From Clostridiales bacterium (GTDB taxonomy: Bacteria > Bacillota > Clostridia > Oscillospirales > Acutalibacteraceae): a stretch of 44,917 nucleotides of DNA. A program made the translations under genes and the position numbers. The stretch covers positions 1-44,917 of the forward strand of contig JAHZDE010000006.1 of assembly GCA_019422525.1 (NCBI GenBank), in the 5' to 3' direction. Positions 1 through 7,008 of the stretch are shown in pieces; positions within the stretch are counted from its first letter, which is position 1; every line of letters begins with the position of its first letter. Below the pieces are notes generated by a model. The model saw only the letters and a program-made list of their open reading frames with translations. It ran no database searches and was not told the DNA's origin.

Positions 1-250
1 GTTCCTCCACGGTGTCAAGGTGCCTGCGCCGCTGTTCGGCGGCTTCCCGTTCCTCACGGGCGGCTCTCTGGCAGTCGCACTCTGTCGGGTGGCGGTCAAG
101 CCCAAACAATGCCTTGCCCTCCGGGAAGTAGGCTTCTTTTGGCTTGTGGCACTTGCCGCAGTACAGCAAACCGTCCTCGCCGGTGTAGTCCGATCGCTCC
201 GGTGTGGTGATCGATATGGTATCAATCATTGCGTTCAGCTTATTCTTCAT
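1..250 (-). CDS. DnaC-like ATP-binding protein of a conjugative element (partial, 5' end only)
   Basis: The first 83 codons of a minus-strand gene that leaves the window on the left. The start ATG (250-248) overlaps the TGA of the relaxase fragment (ATGA), and AGGAGGG lies 9 bases before it, so the two were translated as a coupled pair. The visible protein has a short helical start and then a small zinc-finger-like part with a CGKC pair and a CDC pair, followed by an Arg/Glu-rich helix. This N-terminal layout is known from DnaC/IstB-type helicase-loader ATPases encoded beside relaxases in Firmicutes integrative conjugative elements. The Walker motifs would lie outside the window, so the ATPase assignment rests on family resemblance and context. 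It probably helps replicate or process element DNA during transfer. Confidence 0.75.
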   Translation of the reverse strand, partial: MKNKLNAMIDTISITTPERSDYTGEDGLLYCGKCHKPKEAYFPEGKALFGLDRHPTECDCQRAAREEREAAEQRRRHLDTVEE

Positions 251-777
251 AAACTCTTGCCCTCCTTGCATGAGTAGTCGGGTATGCCCTTTTTCAGGGC
301 TTTCTTGGCGGCTATGTCTACAAACCGCTGCACACCGCCCGGTTTGGGGGCGGCTATCTCGGCTCTGGCGGCGTTCTGCTCCAAAACGGCAAGGACAGCA
401 GCGCGGTCAAAATCGTCGCCCAGCTTCCGGGCGGTAATGGACTTTGTCCTGTCCGGAGTGAGGTAGGAAAGCCGCCCCCGACTCTCCTTGACGGTTACGC
501 CCTCCCGCAGCAGCAGAGAGGAAAAGTCCTCGAATGAGGTCGCAGCAGAAAGCGCGGCGCGTATGGTCTGCCGCAGCTTTTCCTTGTTCGTTTCAAACTT
601 GGTCTGCCGGGGCGTGATACCGCCTGCAATCATGGCGTTCTGCTTGTCCAGCGCGGCCTGTCCCTTTTTCTGCGCCCAATACTCCCGTTCCGTGACGCGG
701 TTCTTGCTGCCATTCAAGAGATCGATTTGGTAAAGCCCCTCCCGGTGGCACATCTCCATGACTTCGGATTTTGGCAC
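247..777 (-). pseudogene. Relaxase/mobilization protein, C-terminal remnant
   Basis: 176 codons from the first in-frame ATG, open for about 20 further codons upstream to a stop. The sequence matches the C-terminal half of ICE relaxases: a region reading YQIDLLNGSKNRVTEREYW, then a charged helical part with KFETNKEKLRQTIRAAL and a domain with SYLTPDRTKSITARKLG. The N-terminal catalytic domain (active-site Tyr and HxH metal triad, normally some 200 residues) is absent, and no good ribosome site precedes the ATG, so this is a 5'-truncated gene. It would have nicked the transfer origin of the element. It overlaps the DnaC-like gene downstream by 4 bases, the usual operon order. That it is a relaxase is fairly sure; that it is non-functional is inferred from the missing nuclease domain. 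Confidence 0.7.
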
Positions 778-1093
778 CGTGGTAGAAACTTGCTCTTTGT
801 GACTGCAAACCTTTCTTCACTTCCGTCCGCCGCTTTTTCAGAAAATAGCAACCACAAAAATTTGTTTCTCTTTTTCTGCTACTACTAATCCTGCAAAGGG
901 CATTCCTGCCCGCTTTCGCTAAAATGATACCGGACGCAATGGTTTCTACCCGATTCTGGAGAAAGCCTTTCTCTTTGCTCTCTACTACGGGTAAGAAGCC
1001 TCAAATGCCAAATACCAGGGCAGAAAAATTACCCCCTCACTTACTACTACAAGCGGAAGGGGTCAAAATGGCCGGGAACGGAGCCGGACAACA
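778..1093. other. Intergenic, no gene recognised
   Basis: About 315 bases between the relaxase remnant and the terminator of the acetyltransferase gene. Short open frames exist on both strands but none has a ribosome site or recognisable protein. It probably contains degraded element sequence; the missing relaxase 5' part is not found here in any frame I could read. Confidence 0.4.
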
Positions 1094-1129
1094 AAAAAGC
1101 AGCAAATCTTTTTCAAGACTTGCTGCTTT
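1094..1129 (-). terminator. Intrinsic terminator of the GNAT gene
   Basis: A 15-bp stem (1096-1110 with 1115-1129, one G-T pair) with a 4-base loop, followed on the minus strand by a run of six T (1093-1098 region). It lies about 70 bases past the stop of the acetyltransferase. Confidence 0.85.
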
Positions 1130-1200
1130 CGCTGGCCGCCGGTGGGCGGCTGGTATTCAGTTTTGAAGGTTCGGGGCAGGTTGGCTCGATAAATTAGGAT

Positions 1201-1737
1201 TTAATCTATTCTCTTTTCAAACCTGAACATCCCATTTGGAAATTGCTCATCAATTTCTTCAACATCCATTTCTGGCTCATTCGGGTCAGGATGGAATTTA
1301 TTAAAAAATTCAACAATATGAAATCCACATCTATTTACATAGAAATGTATATTACGCTGTTCAAAGTATGGTGTTACCGTCTCCCAAATTTTTACTTCCG
1401 AATAGAGTTTTTCTATTTGACACCATGCAGTATATCCAATTCCCTTACTATGAACATTTGGCGAAACAAATAGCAAGTCTAAATATCCTTTCTCTCCGTC
1501 AACTTTAACTACAGCACCACCAACTTTTTTATCATCAAGTATAATACGATAAGCCTTTCCTTGAGCAATAGACTGTTCGATTGTCTCTCGTGAAATGATT
1601 TGACCATTTTCTTCAAAGTGATTATCTCTACAACCAAACTCCTCCATAGCTCCATAGTTAAAGGTCTTCTGATTATCTAAAATGAACTGTTCTCGGTCAT
1701 CTTCTTCCATCGGAAGCAACTGTATACCTTTTTTCAT
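1201..1737 (-). CDS. GNAT family N-acetyltransferase
   Basis: 178 residues, a normal length for a single-domain GNAT enzyme that moves an acetyl group from acetyl-CoA to an amine. The central part carries motif A: a beta strand (YLDLLFVSP) followed by the pyrophosphate loop HSKGIG and a helix. The C-terminal WETVTPYFEQRNIHFYVNRCGF is the usual motif B with the conserved Asn-x-x-F-Y turn. The C-terminal tail is acidic. The substrate cannot be told. Ribosome site AGGGGTGAT lies 4 bases before the ATG. It is a single gene with its own terminator and is clearly more AT-rich than the element remnants around it, which suggests separate arrival as cargo. A role in antibiotic or polyamine acetylation is possible but not shown. 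Confidence 0.85.
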   Translation of the reverse strand: MKKGIQLLPMEEDDREQFILDNQKTFNYGAMEEFGCRDNHFEENGQIISRETIEQSIAQGKAYRIILDDKKVGGAVVKVDGEKGYLDLLFVSPNVHSKGIGYTAWCQIEKLYSEVKIWETVTPYFEQRNIHFYVNRCGFHIVEFFNKFHPDPNEPEMDVEEIDEQFPNGMFRFEKRID

Positions 1738-1865
1738 TTTATCACCCCTACAACTTTCAATTTGTCACTGGCTTTATTCATACCATACCCGGCTGTTTTC
1801 GAGAATAGATGAATTGTAAACTTACTGGGGAAAACCGCTAATGACAGCCGGTGTTCGTTCTTTGC

Positions 1866-2063
1866 TTATCGGTCAAAGCAAAAATTGAATAGCGCGGCGA
1901 TTAGCTGCTGCTTCGCATATTCCTCAACCTCGGCGTTGACATGCCCGTGTACTTTGGAACAGTAGCGGATATATTCGGCGTAGTGGGAAAGAACGGTGTC
2001 GATTGCGTCCGGGTCGCCCTCATGCGCCTTGACGATTATTTCATAGGGGAGAAGTTTACTCAT
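1866..2063 (-). CDS. Small helix-turn-helix protein of a conjugative element
   Basis: 65 residues beginning MSKLLPYEIIVKAHEGD and ending FNFCFDR. This is the short acidic HTH-type protein that accompanies a sigma-70-like gene in Tn916/Tn1549-type elements, where the pair is thought to control transfer genes. I chose the ATG at 2063 rather than an upstream in-frame ATG at 2105, because the GGAGGGGAAAG site precedes 2063 by about 6 bases and family members begin there. The gene overlaps the end of the sigma-factor remnant by 8 bases, the usual order. It appears intact, but its partner genes are broken, so it is probably a leftover. Confidence 0.75.
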   Translation of the reverse strand: MSKLLPYEIIVKAHEGDPDAIDTVLSHYAEYIRYCSKVHGHVNAEVEEYAKQQLIAALFNFCFDR

Positions 2064-2279
2064 GGTCTTTCCCCTCCATGAGCCACCGTAATCGCTGCAA
2101 GGCAAGTTGGATATACCGCCCCGCTGTGCTGCGTGTCCGGCCGATATGTACGCCGATCACGCGCTGCGGCTGGCGCAGGAAATAGTAACGGAAAATTTCT
2201 TTCTGCGTCTGCTCCGGCAAAAGGGCAAGGGCGGCGTATACGCGCCGTTCATCTTGACCGTTGACTGGCTCGGCTGGCT
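2056..2279 (-). pseudogene. Sigma-70-like factor of a conjugative element, C-terminal remnant
   Basis: About 74 codons in one open frame that begins just behind the stop of the MATE gene, without a start codon or ribosome site, and ends at TAA 2058-2056. The translation contains EQTQKEIFRYYFL, then VIGVHIGRTRSTAGRYIQLALQRL, a region-4 helix-turn-helix of sigma-70 factors as in Tn916-type elements. Regions 2 and 3 are missing. The abrupt start at the 3' end of the MATE gene marks the junction where the exporter segment replaced the 5' part. Confidence 0.75.
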
Positions 2280-2282
2280 TTT

Positions 2283-3593
2283 CTATTTATAAATAAGCGG
2301 AGTTGTTTTATTCAACCAAATGGCGAGTATTAGTGTTACGATTTCTGCGACAAGCGGCGCAACCCAAATCGCATTTACGCCAAAGAGCATAGGAATAGCA
2401 AAAATAGCAAGTGCTTTTACCACAATTCCTCTACTGATGGCTATCATGTCAGCCGCTCCCGTCCTCTTTGTAGAAAAAAGATAGGCTGTATAAATTAAAT
2501 TGATTGCCATAGGAATAAATGACAGGCTAAATAACGGCAAGGCAGCCGAAGCGGTCTGCACAAGTTCTGTGTCCTGATTAAAAATTCGAATGACAGGCGT
2601 ATCGAACACGAACAAAATTCCATAAATAAAAACCGACAAAATGCTGTTGATTATAATGCCGCAACGAAAATACCAGCCTATTTCTTCTGTATCCTGTTTT
2701 CCATAGCAATGCCCCCAAAGAGGCTGCAATCCCTGTGCTACACCAGAAAGGACAGCGTTAGCAAGCGAATAGATAAAACTTAAAACGCTGAAAGTTGATA
2801 CTCCAATATCCCCAATCAGGCGCGCTAACATAAGGTTATAGCAGAGCGCAGTCACAGGAGTTGTAAGTTGAGTAACCGCTTCCGGCACGCCGCGTTTACA
2901 GATTTTTTTAATCAACGAAAAATCTATCTTGAATAATTGAATACGGAGTTCTCCCTTTTTCCTTGCAAAGTGAGAAAGTAGAACCATCATCGAAAAAATC
3001 TGTCCTAATCCCGAAGCAACCGCCGCGCCGATCACGCCCATACCGAATGGGAAAATAAACAGCCAATCCAAAAAAATGTTTGCAACTGCACCTATGCACA
3101 TTCCGACAAAGGAAAGAGTCGGTGAACCATCGTTTCTCACAAAGACAGAAAGACAGGTACTCATAAGCATGGGAACAGAGAATGCAGAATAGTAGAACAA
3201 ATAATCTGCTGACATTTCCCGCATTTCCTTGCTTAATTCCCTTGCGCCGCTTATGTCTACAATCTGCTGCGAAAACACCATCCCTATAATCAAAAGAATA
3301 AGTGATATAAAAAGGGTAAGGGAAAAAGCCGTCATAAAAGCACGGTTTGCCCCGTCTTTATCTCCTCTCCCCATTCGAATAGCGACAACCGTTGCGCCGC
3401 CCATCGGAAACATTGCCGCGATTGCGACGACAAAAGTAATAAATGGGACACCAATATTAACAGCGCCTAATGCCGCTGCCCCAACACCTTGACCTACAAA
3501 AATGCCATCGACGACATTGTAAAGATAGGTTACAAACAATCCACCCACTGCAGGGAAAATGTAACCAAATAAAGATTTTGTTTTTGCACTCAT
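2283..3593 (-). CDS. MATE family multidrug efflux transporter
   Basis: 436 residues with about 12 hydrophobic segments in two halves, the normal size for MATE exporters, which drive drug or cation export in exchange for Na+ or H+. The N-terminal half starts FGYIFPAVGGLFVTYLYNVVDGIFVG, the family opening helix with the VDG turn, and the matching second-half helix contains GVPEAVTQLTTPVTALCYN. Ribosome site GGAGGTG lies 6 bases before the ATG. It is transcribed from its own promoter (3737-3765) through an attenuator (3619-3694). It is inserted in conjugative-element debris: its stop abuts a beheaded sigma factor. Substrate unknown; the attenuator suggests induction by a translation-blocking compound. 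Confidence 0.93.
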   Translation of the reverse strand: MSAKTKSLFGYIFPAVGGLFVTYLYNVVDGIFVGQGVGAAALGAVNIGVPFITFVVAIAAMFPMGGATVVAIRMGRGDKDGANRAFMTAFSLTLFISLILLIIGMVFSQQIVDISGARELSKEMREMSADYLFYYSAFSVPMLMSTCLSVFVRNDGSPTLSFVGMCIGAVANIFLDWLFIFPFGMGVIGAAVASGLGQIFSMMVLLSHFARKKGELRIQLFKIDFSLIKKICKRGVPEAVTQLTTPVTALCYNLMLARLIGDIGVSTFSVLSFIYSLANAVLSGVAQGLQPLWGHCYGKQDTEEIGWYFRCGIIINSILSVFIYGILFVFDTPVIRIFNQDTELVQTASAALPLFSLSFIPMAINLIYTAYLFSTKRTGAADMIAISRGIVVKALAIFAIPMLFGVNAIWVAPLVAEIVTLILAIWLNKTTPLIYK

Positions 3594-3618
3594 AAAGACA
3601 CCTCCACAACATAAAAGG

Positions 3619-3700
3619 AAGTGGGATAAAGCCTTTTGGCCTTACCCCACCGCGCAAAAAAGTGGGATAAAGCCCAAACAGACTTATCCCACTTCAACAA
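3619..3700 (-). promoter_or_regulatory. Transcription attenuator in the MATE leader
   Basis: Four related arms occur in order on the minus strand: GTGGGATAA (3692-3684), GGCTTTATCCCAC (3674-3662) followed by six T, GTGGGGTAAGGCC (3650-3638) and GGCTTTATCCCAC (3633-3621). Arms 1 and 2 make an intrinsic terminator; arms 3 and 4 make a second hairpin just before the MATE ribosome site. Arms 2 and 3 are also fully complementary, so they can form an antiterminator. A frame without stops runs from TTG 3700 through all arms and ends in a TGA overlapping the MATE ATG (36 residues, no clear ribosome site). The layout is that of ribosome-mediated attenuators in front of resistance genes. Confidence 0.75.
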
Positions 3701-3736
3701 TCTTATTTGATTGCAAGTCCTCTGACAAGCAATCCT

Positions 3737-3765
3737 ATTGTAACATGGGCAGATTTCAAAGTCAA
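3737..3765 (-). promoter_or_regulatory. Sigma-A promoter of the MATE gene
   Basis: TTGACT (3765-3760), 17-base spacer, TACAAT (3742-3737) on the minus strand. Transcription would begin near 3730, giving a leader of about 135 bases that contains the attenuator. Confidence 0.8.
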
Positions 3766-3870
3766 TGAAATCAACGCAAAAACTGCAATCAAAACATTAT
3801 TATAACGCTTGAAAACCATTTTGTGAATAGGAATAGCGGGCCACTGTCTATCAAATTCTGGGATGTTACT

Positions 3871-4011
3871 TTATGGCACACGAGCATTGCTGGCCGGGTT
3901 ATCCTGCCCGTAACCTTCCAGAAGGTTGATGCCGCCCCAGACACACAGCGCACCGCCGAGGCCCACAACGATAGTCTGCAAAGTAGTAACTGCGCTATTG
4001 AAAAATGCCAT
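3871..4011 (-). pseudogene. Maff2 family mobile-element membrane protein, truncated
   Basis: 46 residues starting MAFFNSAVTTLQTIVVGLGG, continuing through a hydrophobic helix to INLLEGYGQDNPASNARVP and a stop. The start is that of Maff2 proteins, small two-helix membrane proteins (about 70 residues) in the type IV secretion region of Tn1549-like elements. The second helix, which normally follows the NPG/NPA turn, is missing. No ribosome site lies before the ATG, so the 5' side is also cut. It shows that another piece of a conjugative element was here. Confidence 0.65.
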
Positions 4012-4081
4012 AAATTTAAATAAGTAGTAAATTCCCAGTGGTCATTTGAGAAAGTCCAGTAAAATCAAGGATTTCTGGCCT

Positions 4082-4135
4082 CTATTCATGTGCTGTCCAG
4101 ATACTCCCATGGCAAACAAAAAGTATTTTGGTCAT
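4082..4135 (-). pseudogene. 5' stub of a low-molecular-weight protein tyrosine phosphatase gene (copy 1)
   Basis: A ribosome site (AAGGAATG) and ATG followed by MTKILFVCHGSI, the phosphate-loop start of LMW-PTP (normally VCHGNICRSP), and then unrelated codons WTAHE and a stop. The nucleophile Cys is present, but the second Cys and the Arg of the loop are lost. Similarity ends after codon 12, the same place as in the copy at 7993-8052. Confidence 0.55.
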
Positions 4136-4701
4136 CTCTTATACATTCCTTCACAAGCCAGAAATAAATTGATAATACGTGCTTCTTGACATCGTCAAAC
4201 GCCTTGCTGTGCTGAAAAGAACCTTACTATAACACTTTGATTGTACCATATTCAGACAGCCTTTCCCACCGCAAATTTCAGATGGAAGCCATCTGCTCAA
4301 TGAATTATTCAGTCAGGCGGCAGCTTTACATACCGGTCACTGTCAGCGGAGACCCCCGCCCCTTTTCCGTTCCAACGGTCCGGCTTCATCCAGTTTCTTC
4401 AGCGTTCTTTGAATGGTGGCGACACAGCATGGCGTTTTGATGCAACAAACTGAAGGAAAACGGTTGAACGAGATTGTCTGAGCAGCGGGAAACCGTTAGG
4501 GCGTTTTCATTGTCAGACGATAGATTTATTCGCACTCTTATGGTAAAATCACTATGGAATTGATGATGAGACGAAAAAGCAGACTGTTTCTTGGGAACGC
4601 AAGACTCGCTTTCATCCTCTCCGGTGGACTTGCCGCCCGCAATGCATTTCTCCACCGCAAGTGTAAAAATGCATGATTTTACTTTTTAGGAGAAATTAAG
4701 A
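4136..4701. other. Long non-coding stretch with gene debris
   Basis: About 565 bases without a convincing gene. Only a possible winged-helix fragment at 4343-4437 on the minus strand was found. Short open frames on both strands lack ribosome sites. Confidence 0.4.
4343..4437 (-). pseudogene. Possible winged-helix fragment (element replication or control protein)
   Basis: In one minus-strand frame the codons read CCVATIQRTLKKLDEAGPLER followed by a Lys/Arg/Gly-rich turn and a stop. This resembles the recognition helix and wing of a winged-helix domain in replication or regulatory proteins of mobile elements. There is no start codon. A frame change near the G-run at 4353-4357 would extend the likeness. 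The evidence is short and weak. Confidence 0.3.
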
Positions 4702-5226
4702 ATGACTATCACAGAAATACTGAATAACAAATCATTAAAACGTTTAGAAAAGAGAAATTCCATTGTTGAAGCAATTATCAATCGCGAAGTCAATTTTTCA
4801 ATAATTTCAGAGGCTTGTGAATCTTTGCCTGAAAAAAATATTTCACTTTTGCTCGAAGCCGTTGAAGAAGTAAGTCGCTCCAAAGAGTTTACTTTAGAAC
4901 CAGAGTATCTGGATTTGGCAGAAAAATATATTTTATCTTCTGATAATTCCTGCAAACGGGAAGCTTCCAGAATTGTAGGGAATCTTGCAAATAAATTTCC
5001 AACTAAACTTGAGAATGCGATAACTGCTTTATTGCAAAACGCGGGAAATGATGGCACAGTAATTAGATGGGCAAGTGCTTATGCATTATCTCGTATTATT
5101 ATGATTCCTCATTACGCTAAGAGCCCCTTATTCAAACAGATTTCTGATTTATGTGCAAAAGAAAACGAAAGTGGCGTGAAAAATCAATATATTAAAGCAT
5201 TAAAAAAAGCGGAAAAATTCAGATGA
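4702..5226 (+). CDS. Hypothetical protein with HEAT-like helical repeats
   Basis: 174 residues, soluble and almost wholly alpha-helical, AT-rich compared with its neighbours. Paired helices can be seen, for example LLLEAVEEVSRS with EYLDLAEKYI, CKREASRIVGNLANKF with LENAITALLQNA, and GTVIRWASAYALSRI with SPLFKQISDLCAKE; this up-down pattern with small residues at the turns is that of HEAT/armadillo repeats. Such proteins act as binding scaffolds and the partner cannot be deduced. AGGAGAAATTAAG precedes the ATG at the right distance. It stands alone on the plus strand between element debris and oppositely oriented oxidoreductase genes, and ends shortly before the terminator at 5380-5416. No signal peptide or membrane helix. 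Confidence 0.65.
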   Translation: MTITEILNNKSLKRLEKRNSIVEAIINREVNFSIISEACESLPEKNISLLLEAVEEVSRSKEFTLEPEYLDLAEKYILSSDNSCKREASRIVGNLANKFPTKLENAITALLQNAGNDGTVIRWASAYALSRIIMIPHYAKSPLFKQISDLCAKENESGVKNQYIKALKKAEKFR

Positions 5227-5379
5227 GTTTTTGTCAATCATGTTTTGAGTTAAAATCCCCGGCTAAGCCAGGGGTTATCTTTATGCTTAAGAAAACAAGC
5301 CAGATCGTACGAATCACTTTCCAAAAAGGTTCTCCCTTCGCTGCACATACGGCTCTGAGAACTGGCAACCGGGTAAGCA

Positions 5380-5416
5380 AAAAAGGAGAAAGCCATGAAA
5401 AGGCTTTCTCCTTTTT
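5380..5416. terminator. Bidirectional intrinsic terminator
   Basis: Perfect 15-bp stem, 5380-5394 with 5402-5416, 7-base loop. The stem ends in A/T runs on both sides, so it can end transcription of the HEAT-like gene (plus) and of the SDR operon (minus). Confidence 0.85.
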
Positions 5417-5461
5417 GGCTGGTCTATTCTGAACCCTTGCCTTCTGAAAGACGTCGAAATC

Positions 5462-6286
5462 TTAAGGTTTCAACGGTCCATAGAAATAAGAAGCTGTTGC
5501 GCCGCCATCGATGAGAAAGTCGGAACCGGTGATAAAGGCTCCCTTGCTGCTCATCAGCAGTTCCGCCACATTGGCCACCTCGTCCGCCGTGCCGGGCCGT
5601 CCGGCGGGGCACTTGGCAAACATGTTCTTGTAGAAGTCTCCACGGGGGCCGTTGAACTCGTCGATGGCCAGCGGGGTGACAATGATGCCCGGCGAAATGG
5701 AGTTGATGCGGGCCCCTCTGGCACCCCACTTGACGGACTCGGCCATGACTCGCTTTTCGTTGCAGCGCTTGGCCAACTGGTAGGCATGCAGGGTGTCCCG
5801 GATGTTCTCCGGCTGGAGCAGCGGCAGCTCCAGCAGTTCCTCAGTGGGGGTGCAGGCCAGCTGTGCATCCTGCTCAGGGGTCAGCGCGGGCATACGGTGA
5901 CCGGACTGACTGGAGATGGTCACTCCCACGCCTCCGGGCGCAATAACCTTGCCCACTTCCTCCAGCAGTACAGCGGTACCATACAGGTCCACCTTCAGAA
6001 TGGCTTCGATGGGTGCTTGGCTGGGGGAAACACCGGCAGCATTGACCAGCATGGTGATGTCACCGAATTGCTGCGCTTCGGCAATCAGCTCCCGAATAGA
6101 CGCCCGGCTGGAGAGGTCCATCTCCAGCGGCACAACATCATACCCGGCATCGTTCATGATTTTGGCGATGGTCTGGGCGTTCTCCAGTTTCTTATCCCCG
6201 ACAACAATTTTCATTCCACAGCCCATCCGCCGGGCAATGGCCATGCCGATCTGTCCGGCACCGGTCCATACCATTACATTTTTCAT
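5462..6286 (-). CDS. SDR family NAD(P)-dependent oxidoreductase
   Basis: 274 residues, classical short-chain dehydrogenase length. The N-terminal Rossmann turn is TGAGQIG (residues 8-14), an unusual form of TGxxxGIG. NAAG follows at 82-85, then the catalytic Ser in ISSQS (124-128), and Tyr169/Lys173 in YQLAK. The C-terminal end TGSDFLIDGGATASY is typical. It oxidises or reduces an unknown alcohol/ketone with NAD(P). The ATG at 6286 has AAGGAAG 7 bases upstream; it follows the flavodoxin gene by 17 bases, so the two are cotranscribed from the promoter at 6894-6922. A longer in-frame extension upstream overlaps the flavodoxin gene and is not used. Confidence 0.88.
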   Translation of the reverse strand: MKNVMVWTGAGQIGMAIARRMGCGMKIVVGDKKLENAQTIAKIMNDAGYDVVPLEMDLSSRASIRELIAEAQQFGDITMLVNAAGVSPSQAPIEAILKVDLYGTAVLLEEVGKVIAPGGVGVTISSQSGHRMPALTPEQDAQLACTPTEELLELPLLQPENIRDTLHAYQLAKRCNEKRVMAESVKWGARGARINSISPGIIVTPLAIDEFNGPRGDFYKNMFAKCPAGRPGTADEVANVAELLMSSKGAFITGSDFLIDGGATASYFYGPLKP

Positions 6287-6303
6287 AGGAATCTTCCTTT
6301 CTC

Positions 6304-6819
6304 TCACCGCAGGGTTTTCTGTGTCCACGCCCGCACGGTACCGGTGTTGGCATCCACGTCGGAACCTCGGATGGCCAACCCCGGGGTTACACGGGCTCCC
6401 TTGCAGACGGCGGCGATCTTTCTCTCGGTCCCGCTTAATCCGCTGCCCTCGTGGGTGCAGAAGGGGTGGAGGATCTTGCCCGTCCAGTCGAAGGCTTCCA
6501 GAAAAGTGTAAACCGCCATGGGCAAATCCCCCCAATAGTTGGGATAGCCCAGATAAATCTCATCATAGCCGTCCAGACTGCCGGGAAGCGTTTCCAGTTC
6601 CGGCCGAGCTTTGGCCTGCTGGTCCGCCTTGGCCTGCCGGATGCAGGCCTCATAGTTCACTGCATAGGGGACTTTTTGCTCAATTTTGAATAGTGTTCCC
6701 CCTGTTTCTGCCGCAATCTGGTTTGCCACCTTTTCGGTGTTGCCCACTGTCACGGTGCGGTATTGGCCGCCAAAATAATTCTCTCCGGCCCGGGAGTAAA
6801 ATGCAATCAGTTTCGCCAT
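6304..6819 (-). CDS. Flavodoxin-family protein
   Basis: 171 residues. The start MAKLIAFYSRAGENYFGG has the FMN phosphate-loop position of flavodoxins (FYSRAGEN instead of the common YSxTGNT), followed by NTEKVANQIA. The middle contains YDEIYLGYPNYWGDLP, the conserved segment with aromatic residues near the flavin, and the end has FCTHEGSGLSGTE. This is the flavodoxin_4 type, common in anaerobes, probably an electron carrier or quinone/flavin reductase with FMN. GAGGTATAGAT stands before the ATG. It is the first gene of a two-gene unit with the SDR enzyme. A LysR regulator lies just upstream on the same strand and is the likely controller. Confidence 0.88.
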   Translation of the reverse strand: MAKLIAFYSRAGENYFGGQYRTVTVGNTEKVANQIAAETGGTLFKIEQKVPYAVNYEACIRQAKADQQAKARPELETLPGSLDGYDEIYLGYPNYWGDLPMAVYTFLEAFDWTGKILHPFCTHEGSGLSGTERKIAAVCKGARVTPGLAIRGSDVDANTGTVRAWTQKTLR

Positions 6820-6893
6820 ATCTATACCTCAATTTTCCATTCTTGCGCCGCATCCATCTGTTCCGCAGCGCTTAGTTTTATATCCTGATCCCC

Positions 6894-6922
6894 ATTATAA
6901 AGGGGTCTGACGGCGCAATCAA
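6894..6922 (-). promoter_or_regulatory. Sigma-A promoter of the flavodoxin-SDR unit
   Basis: TTGATT (6922-6917), 17-base spacer, TATAAT (6899-6894) on the minus strand, about 75 bases before the flavodoxin ATG. Confidence 0.8.
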
Positions 6923-6942
6923 TTTCTGTTTTGACTCTAAAT

Positions 6943-6954
6943 GATAAGTTTATC
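6943..6954. promoter_or_regulatory. Candidate LysR operator
   Basis: Perfect 12-bp palindrome GATAAGTTTATC, centred about 27 bases upstream of the -35 of the flavodoxin promoter, a position typical for LysR-type activators. Binding by the adjacent LysR protein is inferred. Confidence 0.4.
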
Positions 6955-6961
6955 TTATACG

Positions 6962-6992
6962 AAAAAGCTGCCCTCGCAAAAGCGAGAGCAGC
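6962..6992 (-). terminator. Intrinsic terminator of the LysR gene
   Basis: Stem 6967-6977 with 6982-6992 (one G-T pair), 4-base loop, then five T on the minus strand. It separates the regulator from the flavodoxin promoter. Confidence 0.8.
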
Positions 6993-7008
6993 CATGAAAC
7001 CGGAGGGT

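Noticed and set aside
3823..4023. Plus-strand 66-codon frame
   Set aside because: It lies opposite the Maff2 remnant, which gives a meaningful protein on the minus strand.
4386..4655. Minus-strand 89-codon frame
   Set aside because: No ribosome site and low-complexity Ser-rich text; only a short winged-helix-like piece in another frame was kept, at low confidence.
5254..5278. CCCCGGCTAAGCCAGGGG hairpin after the HEAT-like gene
   Set aside because: It has a bulge and no T run; the strong stem at 5380-5416 is a better terminator.
5223..5432. Plus-strand 69-codon frame behind the HEAT-like gene
   Set aside because: It runs through the terminator stem, has no ribosome site and no recognisable content.
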